This document shows, piece after piece, positions 27,544 through 35,856 of a stretch of 58,377 nucleotides of DNA (position 1 is its first letter; each line of letters starts with the position of its first letter). Both the position numbers and the translations under genes were made by a program. Source of the stretch: Bacillota bacterium (GTDB lineage Bacteria > Bacillota > Negativicutes > DSM-13327). The notes under the pieces are model-generated. The model saw only the letters and a program-made list of their open reading frames with translations. It was not told the DNA's origin and ran no database searches. Location: positions 1 through 58,377 of the forward strand of contig JAGFZX010000020.1 of the NCBI GenBank assembly GCA_017889585.1, in the 5' to 3' direction.

Positions 27544-28251
27544 TTATGTTCCTTTACCGAAAACAATACACCGATGCTCTTTCAAAAATTCATAGCCATA
27601 ATAGCCTTGCTGCAACAAGCTTACCTGGCGTTCAATATCAGTACAAGATACTATTTCGGCAGTTTTGCGATCCACCTTCAAGGGAGCAACTCTATTCTGA
27701 TAAAAGGTGTAACGCCAGTAGTTCTGGTACTTCGGCTGTAAATTTACAATTACTAGGCCAAGACTAAAGATACCAACTATACTGGCATAATTTTTCGGTG
27801 ATACTGTCGAGACTACATATTCCCAATCCCTACATTTTGCGGCAATTTCCCCAATACATAACCGCAACTTTTTCTGTAAAGAATTACCGCGAAATTCCGG
27901 CTGTACATTAGATACTTTCAGGTAACCAACTTTAGTTAATTCATTTTCTGACAACCCTAACTCTCTGCCGATATTGTCTTTCTCCAGCCCAGGAAAAAGG
28001 ATGGCGGAAAACCCAATAAGACTGCCGTTTACAACTGCTCCTAATGTTATACCTTTATCACTTAACACTTCTTGTATTTCACCTATTTCAAGAGGAAAGA
28101 AGAGTTCCGGCTCCGGCAATTGCTCTACAACAGCCTGCTGCAGCGCAGCAACCTGCTGCCAATCCTTGGTGGTAAGCACTACAATATCACATTGGTGTTG
28201 CTGGCCATCCTGCCTACTTTTAATCATTAGCTTTTTGATTACTTGGTTCAT
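27544..28251 (-). CDS. GNAT family N-acetyltransferase
   Basis: A 235-residue protein with the GNAT acetyl-CoA-binding pattern VSNVQPEFRGNSLQKKL (V-x-P-x-x-R-G) around residue 115 and a following NYASIVGIFSLG segment typical of the fold. The acceptor cannot be predicted. Its start overlaps the MFS stop by 4 bp (ATGA), so the two are coupled. The alanine racemase in the same operon makes an amino acid or a D-amino acid a reasonable acceptor, which is only a guess. It ends 35 bp before the stand-alone sensor gene. Confidence 0.8.
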   Translation of the reverse strand: MNQVIKKLMIKSRQDGQQHQCDIVVLTTKDWQQVAALQQAVVEQLPEPELFFPLEIGEIQEVLSDKGITLGAVVNGSLIGFSAILFPGLEKDNIGRELGLSENELTKVGYLKVSNVQPEFRGNSLQKKLRLCIGEIAAKCRDWEYVVSTVSPKNYASIVGIFSLGLVIVNLQPKYQNYWRYTFYQNRVAPLKVDRKTAEIVSCTDIERQVSLLQQGYYGYEFLKEHRCIVFGKGT

Positions 28252-30653
28252 ATCTTAATACCTGCCTTCGGCTGTTCTCCTTTTCCCTCATTACGGGTCA
28301 CGAAAATGAAGACCCCCAGCAAAATAAATAATAATACGCCTACCAGCCCCACGCCGCTAGCCATCCCAAAAGCTGTACATGCGCCAAAGATAATCGGACC
28401 GATTACCTGACCGAGTTTGCTAACCACACTATACAAGCTAAGGGTCGTTCCTGTTCCCAGCCTTTTTACAGAATCTAAAGACAATAGATAATTATTTCTC
28501 GCCACTAAGCCGATACTACTGGAGATCCCTAGCAGCAGCACCCCCAACATGGCAGCAGCATAACTACCAATTACTGAAAAGATTAACAAACCAGTTATGC
28601 AAATGATATTAGACCATACTGTGGCTTTTTTCAGACTAATTTTCCTGCCAATAAATTTCGCAAAAAATGGTCCTAAATATACTATGCATAACCCATACAG
28701 CAAAAATGCCCAGCCGACAGCGGTTGATAATATATGTGTGCTTTTAGCAAATATGGGTATAAAGTAGTTTAAAAACATCAGACAAATGGAGGACGGTATA
28801 GCCACCAAGAGAAAAAAGGCAACAATATAGCGATCCTGACCAAAGGCCTTTAGCTGATCCCAAGTATCTTTTATCGTCTCTTTCGCCTTTACTGCTCCAC
28901 TACTATTGCAAGTAATGACGTTTTTGGCAAATAAGTATGTTAACATCCCAGTAACAAACACCAGCACAGCAGAAATTTGAAACACCTTTGAAAAACCAAC
29001 TCGTTCTGTCAGCATGGCCCCTAAAACAACCCCACAGTTAATACCGGCATAGATGCCAGCATTCAACCCGGCAAAAGCAGTCGCTCTACCTTCGCCTGAA
29101 GGTGCCATGGCTGCAAGTCCCCGAAGAGACATCCAGGAAAAACCATATCCTATACCAGTCATTCCTCTAGATAAGATAAAAGTGATCTCACTCCAAGAAA
29201 AGGCCGATAGTAGCGTTCCGGCCCCAAAAATAATTAAACCGTAGATAAATGATGGTTTCCAGCCCTGTCGATCAATCAGATACCCAGTAATCATCGTGGA
29301 AAGGATGGACGTAAATGCTTCCACTGATAGTGGCAATCCTAAAATTACGCCTTTGGATAAACCCAATAATGGTTGATCGAAATCCAGCATCATCACAGGG
29401 ATAAAGGAAACACTCATGCCCCAAGAAATGAGAAATACATAGGCTAACGGCCTGATAATCAAAAAATCTGTCCCCTGATCTTGCATCCCATTGTTATTCA
29501 CGTTACGTTGCAAAACCCATACAAGAAACAGAGCAATTTCTACCATAAAGAATAAGGAAACCAGCAAAAGGGTAAGAGCATCAAGTGCCACCAGTTTTAT
29601 TTTACTTTCCAGGTATTGACTAGAAAGCACAACTGCCAAACTATACTCTTGGCCAGTGGAATCAGTTAACAACGGAACTTCATATGCATATTCTGGCGGC
29701 ATGGCAACCTGGCTTACTGCCTCATTACTGGAATTCCCACGCGATGTCCCATACAAAACCCCGGTAGAGCTATTTTTTATGTAAACAGAATCAATTTCTG
29801 GAACCGCTGCGATAATTTGATTGAGCCAGTCTTCAATATGATAAAGTTCTCGATAATCCACACCTTTACTGCCGATACTTTCCACATTTTTTTGAATGAT
29901 TTTAGCTGTCACCGCAGTATTATGTCTGGCTACTTCGGCATAGAAGTTTTTAAATAACAATATATTATACAATCCAGAAATTACCTGGGCTAAACTTAAC
30001 ACTACCAAGACCAGCACTATTAAGCGCCTCGTCATTAAATCGCCATTTGCGCTAACCAGCGGGACAGCATAAATTACGAAAATGAAACACAGTGCTGCCA
30101 GCAGCGCGATGATGACAATCGTCTGTACTGTTTGATGCAGATATTCAGTTGTTTGTGCAGTAATACTGTTTCCGTCAAATGTAATATTGAGATTACCAAC
30201 CCAACCTTGCCGATCCTTAATTGGCAGAAATACTTCATACTTGCTATCACCCGTGATAATTCGGTATTTTTCACCCTCTTCAGTTACGTGGAAATCTGCC
30301 GAATGTGCCAATTTCGATCCAATGTGCTGCTCCTCTACAATGCCATTTATGTCATAAAGAACAGCTCCATCTGGCAAGATAATCCGGACATTCACTACCA
30401 TGGGCGAACCCTGTTTAATTTCTGTTAACATTTTTTCAATACCGTAAAAATTAGTCAATGGCTTACCATATCTCATGGCATACTCAATTTTTCTTACCGC
30501 TTCACCACCAGCCACTGAATGACTGGCAATAACAGACTTTACATAATTATTATTAAAAAATGAAACATACAAGCTGCCACTAAAACCCAAAACGATGATT
30601 AAGATAAGCAAACTTACAATAAGAAACAGTAGTTTGCTATTTTTTTTTCGCAT
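28248..30653 (-). CDS. MFS transporter fused to an N-terminal two-domain membrane sensor
   Basis: An 801-residue fusion. Residues ~1-375 repeat the layout of the stand-alone sensor at 26309 (EYAMRYGKPLTNFYGIEKML in the first outer domain, GVDYRELYHIEDWLNQI in the second). From ~390 on is a 12-helix MFS carrier (LIDRQGWKPSFIYG loop, SRGMTGIGYGFSWMSLRG). So an extracellular sensor is joined directly to a transporter in one chain, which could let ligand sensing gate transport. The cargo is unknown; drug- and sugar-type MFS carriers share this architecture. The ATG at 30653 follows GAGGTGAAAA. It lies 29 bp after the binding-protein gene. Confidence 0.85.
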   Translation of the reverse strand: MRKKNSKLLFLIVSLLILIIVLGFSGSLYVSFFNNNYVKSVIASHSVAGGEAVRKIEYAMRYGKPLTNFYGIEKMLTEIKQGSPMVVNVRIILPDGAVLYDINGIVEEQHIGSKLAHSADFHVTEEGEKYRIITGDSKYEVFLPIKDRQGWVGNLNITFDGNSITAQTTEYLHQTVQTIVIIALLAALCFIFVIYAVPLVSANGDLMTRRLIVLVLVVLSLAQVISGLYNILLFKNFYAEVARHNTAVTAKIIQKNVESIGSKGVDYRELYHIEDWLNQIIAAVPEIDSVYIKNSSTGVLYGTSRGNSSNEAVSQVAMPPEYAYEVPLLTDSTGQEYSLAVVLSSQYLESKIKLVALDALTLLLVSLFFMVEIALFLVWVLQRNVNNNGMQDQGTDFLIIRPLAYVFLISWGMSVSFIPVMMLDFDQPLLGLSKGVILGLPLSVEAFTSILSTMITGYLIDRQGWKPSFIYGLIIFGAGTLLSAFSWSEITFILSRGMTGIGYGFSWMSLRGLAAMAPSGEGRATAFAGLNAGIYAGINCGVVLGAMLTERVGFSKVFQISAVLVFVTGMLTYLFAKNVITCNSSGAVKAKETIKDTWDQLKAFGQDRYIVAFFLLVAIPSSICLMFLNYFIPIFAKSTHILSTAVGWAFLLYGLCIVYLGPFFAKFIGRKISLKKATVWSNIICITGLLIFSVIGSYAAAMLGVLLLGISSSIGLVARNNYLLSLDSVKRLGTGTTLSLYSVVSKLGQVIGPIIFGACTAFGMASGVGLVGVLLFILLGVFIFVTRNEGKGEQPKAGIKI

Positions 30654-30682
30654 GATACCCTATTTTCACCTCATATCCCGTT

Positions 30683-31858
30683 CTACCTTTTAACAGACTG
30701 ATATACTTTGTCTGCAACAAGCAGTATATCAAAGGGTACCTGATAGCCGATTTTTCTAGCTACCTCCATATTTATGGCAATCGCCGGAGCATCCACATAG
30801 ACTTGAGGAAGCTTATCTATAGATTGACCTTTAAATACATTAGTAATTTGTTCGGCGCCAAACATGCCTACTCCGCTAAGATCAGGCCGGGCTACACTTA
30901 ATAATGCTCCTCTTGGCACTTCTTCTCCTAATTGAGAAAAAACAGGTATCTTCTGTTCGTAAAAAGGAGTAAGTATTTCCTCTAACTTTTCTGGTTTTAA
31001 TCCAGGGCTTGGTGTAACGGTATAATATACAGCATCTACCTCACTGGCTATTTTTTTATGCAATGCTAATAGATCATTGGCAAAGCGCTCCTGATCCTCT
31101 TCATTTTTCGTTCCCTGAATTTCATAGCCTCTGATAGTAAACCCTTCTGCCGCCGCCACATATTTTATATCTTCCACTGCAGCAAAGGCTTGTCCAGTTG
31201 GTGAAGGATCATAGACAAAGCCTAATTTCTTGAATTTAAAAATATCATAGAATACTTCTAACTGTTGCCGGTATCGATTGGGATCCATATGAGCCCAGAT
31301 ATGCGGATTCCCCGAAGTTTCCGTTTGCTCAACAATACCTGACTGGACAGCGTTGCTAGTGGAAAAAACCATTACTGGTACAGAATGTTGTTCATTCGCT
31401 ATTGCTTTGGCGGCAACAGTCCCCATAACAATGATCAAATCAATGTCTTTATCTTGACTAAGCCGCTTTAGCAATTCTTTACTGGCAACATTATCATCTT
31501 TTAATGAATAATATCCATCTTTAACAAATTCAATCTTCGATCCAACATTATGCGAACTTAGCCAATTCCACATTTCCTTTGTATCCACCTGCCCTTCCTT
31601 GTAGGGCAGCTCATTGATATTTTCAAGCCAGCCTAAAGACTTAAGCCCCTGCACAACATAATAAAAGGTTCCGGCATAACTTACATAGGGTCTTGTCTCA
31701 AAATAGGCAATGCGAAATTTCTTGCCAGTATCTTGCAGAGGTAAATTTTGCGATATTCCGCCCTTCCCTTCCATAAAAGAAACGGGACTGACAGACACTA
31801 AAAATAACACAACAGCAACCACGCAAAACCAGCGTGGTATCCCGAAAAAATTCCTCAT
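30683..31858 (-). CDS. Orphan ABC-type substrate-binding protein (ABC_sub_bind family)
   Basis: A 391-residue exported protein. An N-terminal hydrophobic stretch (about 10-30) without a lipobox cysteine is followed by a two-lobed binding protein of the TrpX-like ABC_sub_bind family (FRIAYFETRPY start, DLIIVMGTVAAKAIA, ARPDLSGVGMFGAEQI). Members bind amino acids or other small molecules. No ABC permease or ATPase gene lies nearby, so it may instead deliver ligand to the membrane sensors encoded next in the operon. It lies 42 bp after alr. Confidence 0.82.
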   Translation of the reverse strand: MRNFFGIPRWFCVVAVVLFLVSVSPVSFMEGKGGISQNLPLQDTGKKFRIAYFETRPYVSYAGTFYYVVQGLKSLGWLENINELPYKEGQVDTKEMWNWLSSHNVGSKIEFVKDGYYSLKDDNVASKELLKRLSQDKDIDLIIVMGTVAAKAIANEQHSVPVMVFSTSNAVQSGIVEQTETSGNPHIWAHMDPNRYRQQLEVFYDIFKFKKLGFVYDPSPTGQAFAAVEDIKYVAAAEGFTIRGYEIQGTKNEEDQERFANDLLALHKKIASEVDAVYYTVTPSPGLKPEKLEEILTPFYEQKIPVFSQLGEEVPRGALLSVARPDLSGVGMFGAEQITNVFKGQSIDKLPQVYVDAPAIAINMEVARKIGYQVPFDILLVADKVYQSVKR

Positions 31859-31900
31859 AATAGATCACTCCCAGTTTCCAAAGTATATTCTCCTGATACC

Positions 31901-33118
31901 TCAACCAGTCTGTTCACTACCAATATACAGTCGCGGCAATCGAGTACTCAACAGACAGAGACTAGCCCGTGATATTCGCGTTTCCACAACCTTACTAGTT
32001 CCTTGTACTGTCCTTATTCTGGAATGTAAGGCAATTTCGTCAACTGTCACTGTTTCACCAGCCTGCTCCCCCCAGATAACCACCTCGTCACCAATCGCGA
32101 CCCCAGCCAATTCAGTGACATCTACTATAAAATAGTCCATAACCACTTTGCCCAAAACTGCAACTTTTTTGCCGCCTATTAATATTTGAGCATTCTGAAT
32201 ATAAGCTAACGGAAACCCATCCGCATACCCCAAGGGAACAGTGGCAATAATCGTTTCTTTATCAATTAATTGTTGATGACCGTACACCCACAAATTTCCT
32301 GGAGCTATTTTTCTCACATCAGCAATCCGGGCTTTTAATTGCATAACGGGCTTACATTCCTTGGCAACCGCTATACATTCTCTGATTATAACCTTGCTAT
32401 AGTGATCACTGTCCATTTCTGGCGCAAGCCCGTATAGGATATTGCCGGCCCGCACCATGTCATAGTAAGTTTCTGGCCAATTCACGATCCCTGGAGTGCT
32501 GGCGGCATGAACGACAATCGGTTGCGGCATCAGCTCTTTCACGTCATCCACAATATTATTAAACTTGCTGATTTGTTGACGCACCAGTATATCATCTTGT
32601 CCATAGCTAGAATACAAATGCGTATAAATTCCTGACAGCTCCAGTCCTGACAGTTCCTTAGTCTTATTGAGAAATGCTACAACATCGCCTACTTCGATAC
32701 CTAATGAACCGCCTGTCGTATCAATTCTGAGGTGATACTGGACTTTGACCTGTTTTTTTTGCGCAACCAAATGTAAAGCTCGTGCGACTGGAAGTGTAAA
32801 TACGCTTGGTGTCAGCAAATACTCTACTACAGCATGCACTTCTCGTGCATCAATAGCTCCCAGAATTAAAATGGGGGCTGCAATTCCTGCCTGCCGCAAT
32901 TCAATACCTTCCGCTATTGTTGCCACCCCAAACGCATAAACGCCATGCGCTATAGCAGCCTTAGCAACTTCAACTGCACCATGTCCGTAGGCATTGGCCT
33001 TAACAACCGCCATCAATTTAACTTCTGGCGTAATCTTATTGATTATAATTTGTATATTATGCCTTAACCGATCCAAATCTACCTCAGCCCAGGCAGACCT
33101 TGCCACTTGCATTTCCAT
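31901..33118 (-). CDS. alr: Alanine racemase
   Basis: A 405-residue PLP enzyme. The Schiff-base lysine is in AVVKANAYGHG near residue 39, and the C-terminal domain has PLGYADGFP and a KVVMDYFIVD beta segment with the usual MD pair. It interconverts L- and D-alanine, or perhaps other amino acids. The length is slightly over the usual 370-390. It is unusual to find it inside a signalling operon, second after the RsbW-like gene, so it may make or remove a D-amino-acid signal rather than serve the cell wall. AAGGGAGCAAAGG precedes the ATG. Confidence 0.9.
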   Translation of the reverse strand: MEMQVARSAWAEVDLDRLRHNIQIIINKITPEVKLMAVVKANAYGHGAVEVAKAAIAHGVYAFGVATIAEGIELRQAGIAAPILILGAIDAREVHAVVEYLLTPSVFTLPVARALHLVAQKKQVKVQYHLRIDTTGGSLGIEVGDVVAFLNKTKELSGLELSGIYTHLYSSYGQDDILVRQQISKFNNIVDDVKELMPQPIVVHAASTPGIVNWPETYYDMVRAGNILYGLAPEMDSDHYSKVIIRECIAVAKECKPVMQLKARIADVRKIAPGNLWVYGHQQLIDKETIIATVPLGYADGFPLAYIQNAQILIGGKKVAVLGKVVMDYFIVDVTELAGVAIGDEVVIWGEQAGETVTVDEIALHSRIRTVQGTSKVVETRISRASLCLLSTRLPRLYIGSEQTG

Positions 33119-33219
33119 AACCTTTGCTCCCTTATTCCTGGTACTTTCTCATCATTTTAAAAAACAAACTATTTTTAATATGATCCCAGGTAGTATAAAA
33201 AAATAGCACAAGTTGCCCA

Positions 33220-33660
33220 TCATAGGTTCTCAGATTTCCCCTCCCTAAGACGATAATCCTTTTCCATATATAACACATTACAACCATTTTCCCATTTATA
33301 CTCAACACGATCCATTAACTGGCGCACAAAGTAAATCCCCAGACCGCCGATTTCCCTCTCTTCAGCTGGTTGATCAACCTCGGGAGTAGAATGTGCTAAT
33401 GGATCAAAGGGTCTGCCATCATCAGATACCACCAGTATTAAAACACCTTGGTCGTAGGAAATCTCCACATGGATTTCATGCGTTTCTTCATCCATATAGC
33501 CATAAGAAATGATATTGATTAAAATTTCCTCCAGGACTAAATTAGTATCAAAAACGGTTTTCGGTCCCATACCGCTATTCTCGGCAAATTGCTCAATTAT
33601 CTGATTCATTCGTTCAATTTCAGCAATGTCATTTACCAATATAAGGGTTATTTTACTCAT
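33220..33660 (-). CDS. RsbW-like serine kinase / anti-sigma factor (GHKL)
   Basis: A 146-residue single GHKL ATPase domain. The N box reads NLVLEEILINIISYGY, G1 is VSDDGRPFDP and G2 is GGLGIYFVRQLMD, all intact, as in RsbW/SpoIIAB-type proteins. It should phosphorylate a STAS protein, most likely the one at 21026. It is the first gene of the operon, preceded by GAAGGGGGGATT. No sigma-factor gene lies in the window, so what it sequesters is unknown. Confidence 0.9.
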   Translation of the reverse strand: MSKITLILVNDIAEIERMNQIIEQFAENSGMGPKTVFDTNLVLEEILINIISYGYMDEETHEIHVEISYDQGVLILVVSDDGRPFDPLAHSTPEVDQPAEEREIGGLGIYFVRQLMDRVEYKWENGCNVLYMEKDYRLREGKSENL

Positions 33661-33684
33661 AATAATCCCCCCTTCTCTAGGTAT

Positions 33685-33690
33685 ATTATA
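33685..33690 (-). promoter_or_regulatory. Candidate -10 element of the partner-switching operon
   Basis: TATAAT on the minus strand about 25 bp before the RsbW-like start. No convincing -35 is seen at 16-19 bp, so an extended or activator-dependent promoter is possible. No operator is evident. Confidence 0.3.
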
Positions 33691-33773
33691 TAGAAGGTAC
33701 TACTCCTATTTACCCAATTCCCCCAACTATACGCCGTACTTTATTTAACTGAGCACTCACATTAAATAGAACA

Positions 33774-34370
33774 TTAATCGTGTCCATCACTATCATTGCT
33801 CTTATCTTTACCACCACCTGTCTCAATGTTGGCTAAGCCATAACCACTAATTGCCTGTAACCAATCATCATCCCATGTAACCGTATCTTACAAAATAGCG
33901 GTAGACTTGCTACACAGGTTTTTACTAGTTGATCTACGATTCTTTGCTCTGCCAGCACCACCTTAAAAAAGTTGGCAGATGGGTTCCACGCAGGAATACA
34001 CCAGAATATATAACGCCACATTCCCGATGAATGCTGATCCAAATACCCATTGAACATTTGCCGCAACCAGTGCCAATTGGGTAAACATAATGAGTATCAA
34101 ACCAGCCATACCTATAACAAGATTGCTTATATCGAGTTTCTCTAGCAATCGGTCCAGCCGCACTCGATTAAGAAAAATAAACAAAATAGCACTAGCATTA
34201 CAGTAACGGCGACTCGCAAAAAAGGAGAATTCCATATAATAGAGACACTATCAGACAAACCGGGGCTTTTCCCCTTGTACCCAATGGTAATTAATGATCG
34301 CAAGACGCGACAATTTGTATAGATCTCCGAGGTGAACGCCAAATATTCTGCAAACAGCATTTAGACGCAT
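33774..34370 (-). pseudogene. Decayed membrane-protein gene
   Basis: Minus-strand coding-like pieces in three frames: a start near 34370, a two-helix segment with LDRLLEKLDISNLVIGMAG, and a hydrophilic tail ending in TGGGKDKSNDSDGHD at 33774. Frameshifts and internal stops separate them, and no ribosome site remains. I cannot name the family. The 34371-34557 stretch beyond it holds nothing recognisable. Confidence 0.35.
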
Positions 34371-34557
34371 AATACATTATCCCACTATTCAACACTACTT
34401 TTCTTTTGTCGGGAATACTAAAAATTCATATTTCCCCAATAAATTACAATAACTAACTATATATTCATTATGCTAAAGCGTGTTTCCTGCATGCAAAGTA
34501 AAATATTATTTAAAGATGTAATCAATATGCTGACATGCCGAATATAGGGATTAACTA

Positions 34558-34701
34558 TAACGCCTCGTTGGGATTTACGATAGTAGCTTGTAGCGAGTCA
34601 AAGTCTTTATCATTCGGACTGTCGAAGATACCGACCGCGGTAGGGTATATGCGCAAAGAGGAACGTCTTACTGATATCCCCCAGCTTACGGTATTTTTCT
34701 C
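34558..34701 (-). pseudogene. Relic of the SH3 domain of an NlpC/P60-type hydrolase
   Basis: A 48-codon open stretch between two stops on the minus strand encodes VRRSSLRIYPTAVGIFDSP and FDSLQATIVNPNEAL, a strong likeness to the SH3b1 domain that precedes NlpC/P60 catalytic domains in cell-wall hydrolases. No ribosome site and no catalytic part remain. It immediately follows the truncated deacetylase gene, so several cell-wall genes appear to have decayed here. Confidence 0.5.
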
Positions 34702-34717
34702 CTATACTGCTTTTAAA

Positions 34718-34963
34718 TTAAGATTCTTCAAAAGGAAAAGCAATAGCCTGACATGACTTTCCAAACAGGTCCTCAAAAAACTTCTTCGATCCCTCTACTT
34801 CATGCCGCAATTGCTTCGCTGAAATTTTAGTAAGATCCGCGTGAGGGAAATCCTTTCGTTGTAATTCATTCGTTGCCATACACACTCCATAGCTTGACAG
34901 GCTAACCAGCATTACTACAATTATCAATATTTTCCATACACTTTTTTTCATGGCTATAGCCAT
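34718..34963 (-). pseudogene. Truncated polysaccharide deacetylase with signal peptide
   Basis: An 81-residue reading frame. A signal-anchor (about 8-28) is followed after ~25 residues by LRHEVEGSKKFFEDLFGKSCQ and AIAFPFEES, which match the middle of NodB-type polysaccharide deacetylases, where a family member would read YPFG. The metal site and most of the catalytic domain are missing, so it is a deletion remnant. The ATG at 34963 follows GAAGGG. Expression as a small exported peptide is possible but without a known role. Confidence 0.55.
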
Positions 34964-35075
34964 TCCTTTCCCTTCGCTCAAGGTACCGAACAGAACGAAA
35001 CCATTGCTTGGGGGCTTATTTTAGTTCAAAGCTATATTACTGAGAATATAGACAACTACGAAGCAGATAGAGAAA

Positions 35076-35831
35076 TTAAGATTTATAACTATCGGGCTTT
35101 TCCAACGGTTTCGTGGAATATGGAGAAAATTCAATATGCAAGTTTGGTGTTTCATCAAGACTAATTTCAGCATCAGTTATCACTAAATCAAGCACATGAC
35201 CACCCTTTTGGCAATCGTCAGAAAGAAAATGTAAATGATAACCAGCAGCATTGGTATTACCCATATATGCTGGTAGCCAAAAGCCTACCAATCTACCCGA
35301 TACCTCGGAATAATCAAACACACTCTGTTCCTTTACCGCCTCTGAAAGTAGCGGAAATGGAGGTTCGTAAGGGCCAACACTGCGTACTTTGATTGATTTG
35401 AATTTACCCTTAATGATGATTGCATAAGGCAGATCATTGCGTGTACGTAATTGATCAAGCTCCTTTTTTAATGAATTAAATGTAAGATCTGTACCTTTAA
35501 TTTGTTTTGTTATATCTGCATCAAAATAAGTAACTGCATAAAAAGGACTTTGCACAGCGTCCTTTTCAACAGTAACTTTACCATCCTTAGCTGCCTTATA
35601 GACTTTTCCATCTAATACAATCATTTCACCATCAAGCCCAGCAAAAGTCCCCAGCCCCGTATCCCCCTGTGACTTTATCTTTTTAACGGTAGCCACCCCA
35701 TCATAGTTCGCTGCCAAAAGTGCCTCAATTGTTGAACCTTGATAGAGAGTTTCCCTATCAATCATAGGATTAGCAAACACTGATGAGACCATTGACAATA
35801 TGAAACATAACATTACTATAATTTTTTTCAT
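35076..35831 (-). CDS. budA: Exported alpha-acetolactate decarboxylase
   Basis: A 251-residue enzyme that decarboxylates acetolactate to acetoin. The zinc-binding HLHF...GGH cluster (residues near 198 and 210) and the family stretches YQGSTIEALL, GLGTFAGLDGEMIVLDG and GPYEPPFPLL are intact. A clear signal peptide (first ~20 residues, cleavage after VFA) sends it out of the cytoplasm, which is unusual but known for some Bacillus-type enzymes. It lies 25 bp after a zinc alcohol dehydrogenase gene, so an acetoin/butanediol unit is likely. Its substrate can come from ilvBH, which lies elsewhere in this window. Confidence 0.92.
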   Translation of the reverse strand: MKKIIVMLCFILSMVSSVFANPMIDRETLYQGSTIEALLAANYDGVATVKKIKSQGDTGLGTFAGLDGEMIVLDGKVYKAAKDGKVTVEKDAVQSPFYAVTYFDADITKQIKGTDLTFNSLKKELDQLRTRNDLPYAIIIKGKFKSIKVRSVGPYEPPFPLLSEAVKEQSVFDYSEVSGRLVGFWLPAYMGNTNAAGYHLHFLSDDCQKGGHVLDLVITDAEISLDETPNLHIEFSPYSTKPLEKPDSYKS

Positions 35832-35856
35832 TGATAAAAACTCCTTTACATTCTAA

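Noticed and set aside
29053..29244. Plus-strand frame in the MFS gene
   Set aside because: Antisense shadow without a start signal.
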